A stretch of 64,000 nt of DNA from Cadophora sp. MPI-SDFR-AT-0126 (Eukaryota; Ascomycota; Leotiomycetes; Helotiales; Ploettnerulaceae). This document shows, piece after piece, positions 58,206 through 64,000 of the stretch (position 1 is the stretch's first letter; every line of letters starts with the position of its first letter). The DNA lies in NCBI GenBank assembly GCA_020747065.1, contig JAGMVK010000003.1, forward strand, positions 2,232,001 through 2,296,000, given 5' to 3'. The notes below the pieces were generated by a model. The model saw nothing but the letters and a program-made list of their open reading frames with translations. It ran no database searches and was not told the origin of the DNA. Made by a program: the position numbers and the translations under genes.

Positions 58206-60871
58206 TATCAACGCAAGTCGCTTCACATTTGATATATGATAATTGTACATTGGGCTCGTAATAATGACTCTGTCTCCTTGCTGCACCGAAAGAGACTCAA
58301 AGCACTGGCCGACAGATATGTTTGCTTCCAAGGGTGAAGGACACCAGTCGTACAGCATCACTGGGCTTAATATGGGAGACATTCCCAGGTGAACAATCCA
58401 TTCAAGACCCTGCGAGAATATATGCTGATGCTAGTAAAGCCTCGTGTCCCATTGCGTGCCTCTGTGTCGACCATCATAGCCCGAAAATCTTGAGCAAACC
58501 ACCAGAACCATACAATTTACATGTACGACAAGTTGGAGAATCAAAATTCGTTACAGGAGAGGAAGTCGACGCTGCGGCTCTGATTCATTTCTCCTACCTG
58601 CCGATTTCTGGTAATCAACAGGCTTCACTAGTCTCGCTAAAGGGTCAACAAGCTCTTCGACGAGAACAACCACCAAAATCCGGAAGCGCAAGCAGCGCTG
58701 ACAACTACCTGGGAGGGGCAGGGGTAGCCTCTGTTGCAGAATGAAATGCCCTCGTTCACAGTACTCAATTTCATTTATGATACCGCAGCAGAGGAGCCGA
58801 GATTGACAATGTATGAGCTGAGATCACATCCTGTAACCACAAGGTCATACTTAAGAATCACTCAGAAAAGCACGTCAAAGGCATGCAGATTACTTTAACA
58901 ATTGTTCATTGTGAGATAGCTCAACTACAGAAGCGGGCAGGTATATCGACTGAGCAACCTGGAGCTACCCAATACCATGGAAAATGCGTGATACGCCCAA
59001 GTGGTAATTTGATGATAGACTCGTGGCACATGCGCTGTCAAAGAGTGAAAGATGATTGCAAACACCCCAAAGGCAGCAACAACGATTTCTACGGTTTGGG
59101 TCAACTATCGTCAGCACGCACTTGCAGCTACCTCGATGTCAAGTCTGGGACTGGCAACCCAGTTGATATCACTAAATTTGAATATCCTGCTCACTTCCCG
59201 ATACTATCTCGAGTCGCGACAAGTTTCTCAACAGCTAGTCGTCCCGCGTTGCACTTGCAATTATCCCGAGAACAAACAGCCCCATCTTCCGTCCCGCTTG
59301 TTGTATGTTCCAACCCATCGCCGGATTGTATCCGAGCCGCTCGTTTGCCTCCACTTGACAACAGGGAATACTCATATGGGCATGCTTGCGAGGTTTCGAG
59401 CCTCATGGAACGAAGAGTCGAAGCAAAAATTTCCGAACGTCGTTTCGAATCGAGGTATATTCCGAGTATTGTCGCAGACACATTTTCGCCCATCTTTCAG
59501 CGTTTGAGCAGTACTGCCGTCCCTAGAAATTGCACCATCGTAGACTGTAAATGTTAGCCACCGCTCTCTACAAAAGTTAAAAGCATGTGTGCAGAAGTGT
59601 TGGAGGAATATAAATTTCAGAAACCCAGTTTTCTAAGCACCGCTGACCCCACCGGGACTGCTGCATATGGCGATGCCACACAGTCCCGTATTTGTATGTG
59701 AGGCCGGCCTTTTACGGCTCTTCCTGTAAGATATTTATGGTGTATAGTCATCATTGTATTCCTTCTCTTGCTTCCTTCACCTCTGTTGCTTCATCGTCTT
59801 CATCTGCCCCGCAGACAGCACGCCAATAAAAGCAAGGCAAGGCAAGCAGACGCGTACAGAAGATGAAAGGTAGGCGGATGGAGAGAATTGGAAACTTACT
59901 GAGCAGTGTTATATGTTTATCCTATCCATTGTCCAGGTCGGGGGTTGCTGTGTATTTGCTTAGTGGTTTTGAGTTGGGGGGATCTTGGTTTGAAGATCCG
60001 AAAAGGAAAATTGAGTCGGCCAGATGCCAAGCGACGGAACACTAGTCCCAACATATACTAGCGGGTACTCACGTGTGCGAGATCTGGAAGCTTGCGGATC
60101 AAACACATTCGGTTTGACAACCATCTCATTCCCTCCCATCCAGGAGTTGTTGCGAGAAAATCCGGGGACGTCGTTTGGTAGATCAGACAAAGATGGCATG
60201 GCAGACAACCAGTCCCTTGTTGCGGGGTACAGATAACATGAATTTAACGTCACTCGCATTGCCGAGTTGAGGCATCTTCCATGCGCTGGCTGCACGGAAG
60301 GTCTCTCGGTTGCTTCTACTTTGAGGATCCTCAAAGAGGCGCAGATTGGAGGAGCTTGATGATGGCGTACTTTCTCCGCATTTTGCGGAGGTCAATATGC
60401 CGAGGGTGTGTTCCACCTATATAAACGAGATGCTCGCTCGGTTTCGTTTCCATGAATAGGTATGATTCACAGGTATGAAAGTAATTAAAGAAGTCATAGA
60501 ATATTGATTTATGATTTTTGATGTTGTATTTGTTTCAGTCTGGGTTTCCTAAATGTGTATGGGGTAACCCCGCACCGTGGATGTGTCCTCGTAAAACAGC
60601 GATTATGTACAGAAGCATCGTAGAGAACGTGATTGTCAAGAGTGACAAAATGAATGTGTGGGAGCCCAAAACTCCCCATCAACCCAATACCGGGATATCT
60701 AGCCCTTCCTATCAACCAGAACTCCTCTCCCCATTTTTCCGTAAAGCCAGACGAAGAACAAAGTGTGTAAACGTGTCGTAAAGGAGCGTATGAAGGCGGA
60801 CAATGGTCCGAAAACTAGTATTTACAAGAAGAGGATGGCGTGCCGTGGATCCTGGTGAGAACCGGTCCCAA
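58206..60871. other. Long intergenic region
   Basis: About 2.7 kb. Two overlapping plus-strand reading frames (58883-59557 and 59052-59507) have no recognisable domain and disagree about frame, so neither is called. No RNA gene recognised. Confidence 0.5.
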
Positions 60872-61661
60872 CTAGATCCACACGGATGACATGGCTGGTC
60901 TGGAGTCGCCAAAGGTGCTCAGGAATAGTCCTTGAATTTCGCTCATGTAGTCCTCCGCACGAAACTTGAATAGACCTCTGGAGACCAATTCTTGCTCCTC
61001 CTCATCGACAAGTGCCAACCTCTCTTTGCTGATTCCAAAGTCCTCAGCGAGTTCGGAGACTTGAGCAAGCTCGTTGCCGAATGGGTGTTGCTCAACAACG
61101 TCTGGGTTTGCGGCAAACATATTGATAGATGACCGGGCCGTGGACATGCTGCCCTTTCGGGATGCCGACATGCGCGAAGCTGATCTCTCAACGCTGAGCT
61201 TCTTGGTATGAGAGGGCGATCTTTTGGGGATCAGAGGCGCATCGTTGTCTGAAGCAATCGATTTCGAGGTACCGAAGTAACATGACAGATGGTTGGGCTC
61301 TGGAGTAGCTGAGGGAACGCCTCAGTCAGTAATTGCCAATTTGACGGGCTTTGATAGAATACATACTGGGAGAGGATTCAACCGATGAATTATCTGGAGA
61401 AGTCATGGGCGTCGATCTAATCGAAGGCGATCTATCGGACTCGTCACCAGACTGGGAAGACCTCGAGGCTCCACTGCTTGGATACAGATCTGGTGCGTTG
61501 TATGAGAGCATATTTGTCGTCGATAGAAGTTCAACAGGCGCAGAGATCTTTATTTGTCTGAGCGAGGATCCAAAGGAGTGCTTCGTGGTAAGATTCCTCT
61601 TGAGCGCAGCATCGTCCATTTTAGCATTGCGCTTAGTGGTGAAAGCTCTCGAAAGAGACAT
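60872..61661 (-). CDS. Conserved fungal protein of unknown function
   Basis: Exons (minus strand) 61661-61367 and 61308-60872 give 243 aa. The N-terminus MSLSRAFTTKRNAK is basic and followed by a Ser-rich disordered region (SGASRSSQSGDESDRSPS). The splice joins SVESSP to TTPEPNHLSCYFGTSKS. A second part has RSPSHTKKLSVERSASRMSASRKGS, rich in basophilic kinase-like sites. The C-terminal 90 residues look ordered: NMFAANPDVVEQHPFGNELAQ, VSELAEDFGISKERLALVDE, LVSRGLFKFRAEDYMSEI. No membrane span or catalytic motif seen. An in-frame ATG at 61820 would extend it, but the conserved-looking start is at 61661. I do not know its role. Confidence 0.78.
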
Positions 61662-63845
61662 TTTTGCTGAATATATCGGAAGTGGATGATAAGGAGTTTT
61701 GTTCTTCCACCCAACGAGGTTGCTGGTGTGGGTGGGTTGTGACTGGTGGGGTCGACCGGATAAGATGGCCTCGTGCAGATGTCGCAAGGGGAGTCTGACT
61801 GTCGTTGCTGTACTCCACACCTGCTGTTTTCGATCGTCTGAATGACTGACGGAGTGAAAGAGGAGCGCGAGTGGTTGTAAGGTTCAGGTGACTGTTCAGA
61901 ATGATTCCGTTTTTGGACAAGAATTGACGTCGAGAGCTAGCAGCGAGATACACAATCCGGGGATCTTCGATGTCGAATATGTGCGTTTTATTTTAGTGTA
62001 TATGAATGGAATATGTCCGTCGAGTAAATATGATTTTCAATCGTCGGCGATGGATATGTTGCGAGAGAGAGAGAGAATGTGATGACCAGGACGCGGTCCG
62101 TTGGGATGATTTGTTGTATGTACTGTATTGGTGCAGTGTAGTGTGAAATCTTCAGATATCGAGGGAATGTTGATGGATGTCGAAAAAGGAGTGTCGAACA
62201 ACCAGGTTCAGAAGGAGTGAATATGAGTGCTGGCGCGCAAATCGACCCGGCGATGCTGATACTATTGATGATGCTGCTGCTTGGATGAGCAAGAAAACGT
62301 GTTGAGGAAGAAGATAAAAGAGGTGAGCAGCAGCAGAAGAGAATCCTTCTCGCTGGCGCTGCGATGGTGTCCATGCATATGCATGGTGCTCGGGAAAACA
62401 GCAGGGAGAACGATCAACGGACGGGCTAAGGGATCCTCCACCCCTGGCCTGTCTTCTTCCACGCGTTGCTTTTTGGCTGGCCCGAGGAGGGGCCAGAGGC
62501 GTGAATAGGCTCAATTGTGCAAAACTTGTGGATAATCCGGGCACAATTCCAGCCAATAACGGGCTTTCTGAACTCTAGCTGTGCTGTTGGTGGCACGCCG
62601 GGCTTGTCGTCGCGATGCTAAGTTTATCTTCTAGGCCCAACGCAGCAATCTAACAGAATCTAAGCGGAAGGTGTTTTTTGCAGTTTTTGCTTGTGCGGCG
62701 CCCGCTTCTCGACCTTCCCCAAATTGATTCGTTTCTCCTGAAGCGGTGGATCAGAACAAGGGCCCCCAGGTCTCAAGCTGACGAATGATAAGATCTGCCG
62801 CTGGCCAAAAGCCGAAACAGACCAGCAGGGAGGGCTGAATGTGAGAGCTGTCATTGGCGCATCATCCCATGTTTGCAGTTTCAAGCAGAAAGGCTGTCAG
62901 ACCAGTCAATCATCGAAGGACGGCTCAGATCGCCAGGCACGGGGGAGGGATTCAATGCTTGCGCGCGCGATGAAAGTCCGAGTTGGCCACCGACGTTGAC
63001 GGACGATTTCAGGGGTAATTATTGCAAGCGAGCGCTCTCAAGTCCCAAAGAGCACTCCATGTCCAAGTTGCGGCAGCACTCAAAATGTCATCTGTGGTTC
63101 TCACAACTGCTTCCACAGGGCCTCAATACCCTGAATAGAACAGTATGGAACCAAATTGGGAAGCAGTGGAGCTGACCAGGTAGCCAGAAATTTCCTCCGA
63201 TCTCCAGTCTTCGAATTCATGCAGCTGGTGCCGGGCCAAGCAACCGGCAGCCCAAACTCAGAATCGACCAAAAGATACTTTCAGAATCAACAGACTCCGC
63301 AGTTCAAGCGCACATGAACTCACTTCTGGCGCCGACATCACCTTCATCGCCGATTAAAACCTCACGTTGATGATTAGAAAATCTCGAGCTCTCCATCACC
63401 TCGGCGTCAGGGATGGTGTAAGATCCCCACTTGCATTGCGATGAAGGCGGCTTTGCATTGACTGGCGATGAGATGAACTGCTGAAGATCCTCATGCATTT
63501 CGTCAGTGCGTGGAAGGCGCTGAGCATCACACAACCCCTCCACACCAACAACCACTCTTTTGTGGGGAGATCGTGACTTCTGTCAATGCACTCTGCCATG
63601 AACGTCTAGATTGAGATGACCCTCGAATTCGGACATTATATTTATCTCGTAGTAGCTATATAAGCGACCTCGTCCCATTACGCAAGTCTATGATCGCTGC
63701 ACCAGGAGATCTCATGCCTTCTTCTCGGGTAACACCCTCGTGGCCATAGAGTCTTGACAGAGGAGATCATGCCGACCGTTTGACATATACAGTATAAACG
63801 GATTTTCATTTTCCGTCCAATCCCAATGCCATCAATGTTCAACGC
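61662..63845. other. Intergenic region
   Basis: About 2.2 kb. A GA dinucleotide repeat lies near 62061-62075. No gene recognised; minus-strand frames at 61988-62556 have leader-like composition. Confidence 0.5.
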
Positions 63846-64000
63846 TCAGTCTTCGTCCATTGACTCCCAACCTTCACCCTTTCCTTCCCCAGTTTCATCG
63901 GCGCCATCATCCGATTCCGAATCACTGCTGTCATTCTGTACGCCTACCAATCTTTCCTTAATTTCTCCATCCACCGGTGCCACTCTGTCCGCGAATGCTC
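63846..64000 (-). CDS. Partial gene, acidic C-terminus (cut by window edge)
   Basis: On the minus strand an open frame enters from the window edge and ends at a TGA at 63848-63846, showing about 50 residues. It reads AFADRVAPVDGEIKERLVGV, then an acidic Ser/Asp/Glu-rich tail (DSSDSESDDGADETGEG) ending ESMDED. Such acidic tails are common in nucleolar, chaperone and translocase proteins. The family cannot be decided from this piece, and an intron within it cannot be excluded. Confidence 0.5.
   Translation of the reverse strand, partial: AFADRVAPVDGEIKERLVGVQNDSSDSESDDGADETGEGKGEGWESMDED

Noticed and set aside
58883..59557. Overlapping plus-strand frames of 224 and 151 codons
   Set aside because: Two frames are open over the same DNA, neither shows a domain, and a Cys-containing start only faintly recalls a zinc cluster.

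Overview
The window looks like nuclear DNA of a filamentous ascomycete (Pezizomycotina; I favour Leotiomycetes, but that is inference from overall protein resemblance). The evidence is short GT-AG introns of about 45-140 bp, a dispersed single 5S rRNA gene, intron-bearing tRNA genes, and fungus-only families such as Zn2Cys6 and bZIP regulators, 2EXR proteins, Shr3 and a serine-rich cupredoxin-like surface protein. Gene density is low: about 16 supported protein genes, one pseudogene and a partial gene at the right edge. I found no CRISPR array, bacterial operon, virus or intact transposon.

Left part (1-10.5 kb): the condensin kleisin gene (BRN1/CND2 type) is split by a 1,530-bp intron that holds a 5S rRNA gene, a tRNA-Glu(CTC) and a tRNA-Asp(GTC), all in the sense direction, plus a probable tRNA-Gly relic on the other strand. 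This nest of Pol III genes inside a condensin gene is the most striking feature here. THOC5 (THO mRNA-export complex, with a GC-AG intron), a cupredoxin-like membrane protein and a broken BTB/POZ gene follow.

Middle part (10.5-41.5 kb): a 4.9-kb gene-poor stretch, then a conserved unknown protein, an SRPBCC-fold protein, the ER chaperone Shr3, a second membrane-anchored SRPBCC-like protein, a 2EXR protein, a cysteine-rich single-pass surface protein, a Zn2Cys6 regulator and a SAM plus PH domain protein. The last two diverge from a 4.8-kb intergenic region.

Right part (42-64 kb): mitochondrial ribosomal protein mS42 and molybdenum cofactor sulfurase diverge from a 468-bp promoter region. They are followed by a dienelactone hydrolase-like protein, a nine-exon secreted protein, a second 2EXR protein, a bZIP regulator, an HPP-family membrane protein, an uncharacterised protein on the minus strand and the acidic C-terminus of a further minus-strand gene.

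Most exon models were built by hand. Each keeps frame across every junction, and protein lengths quoted are for the spliced models. No transcript data were available.
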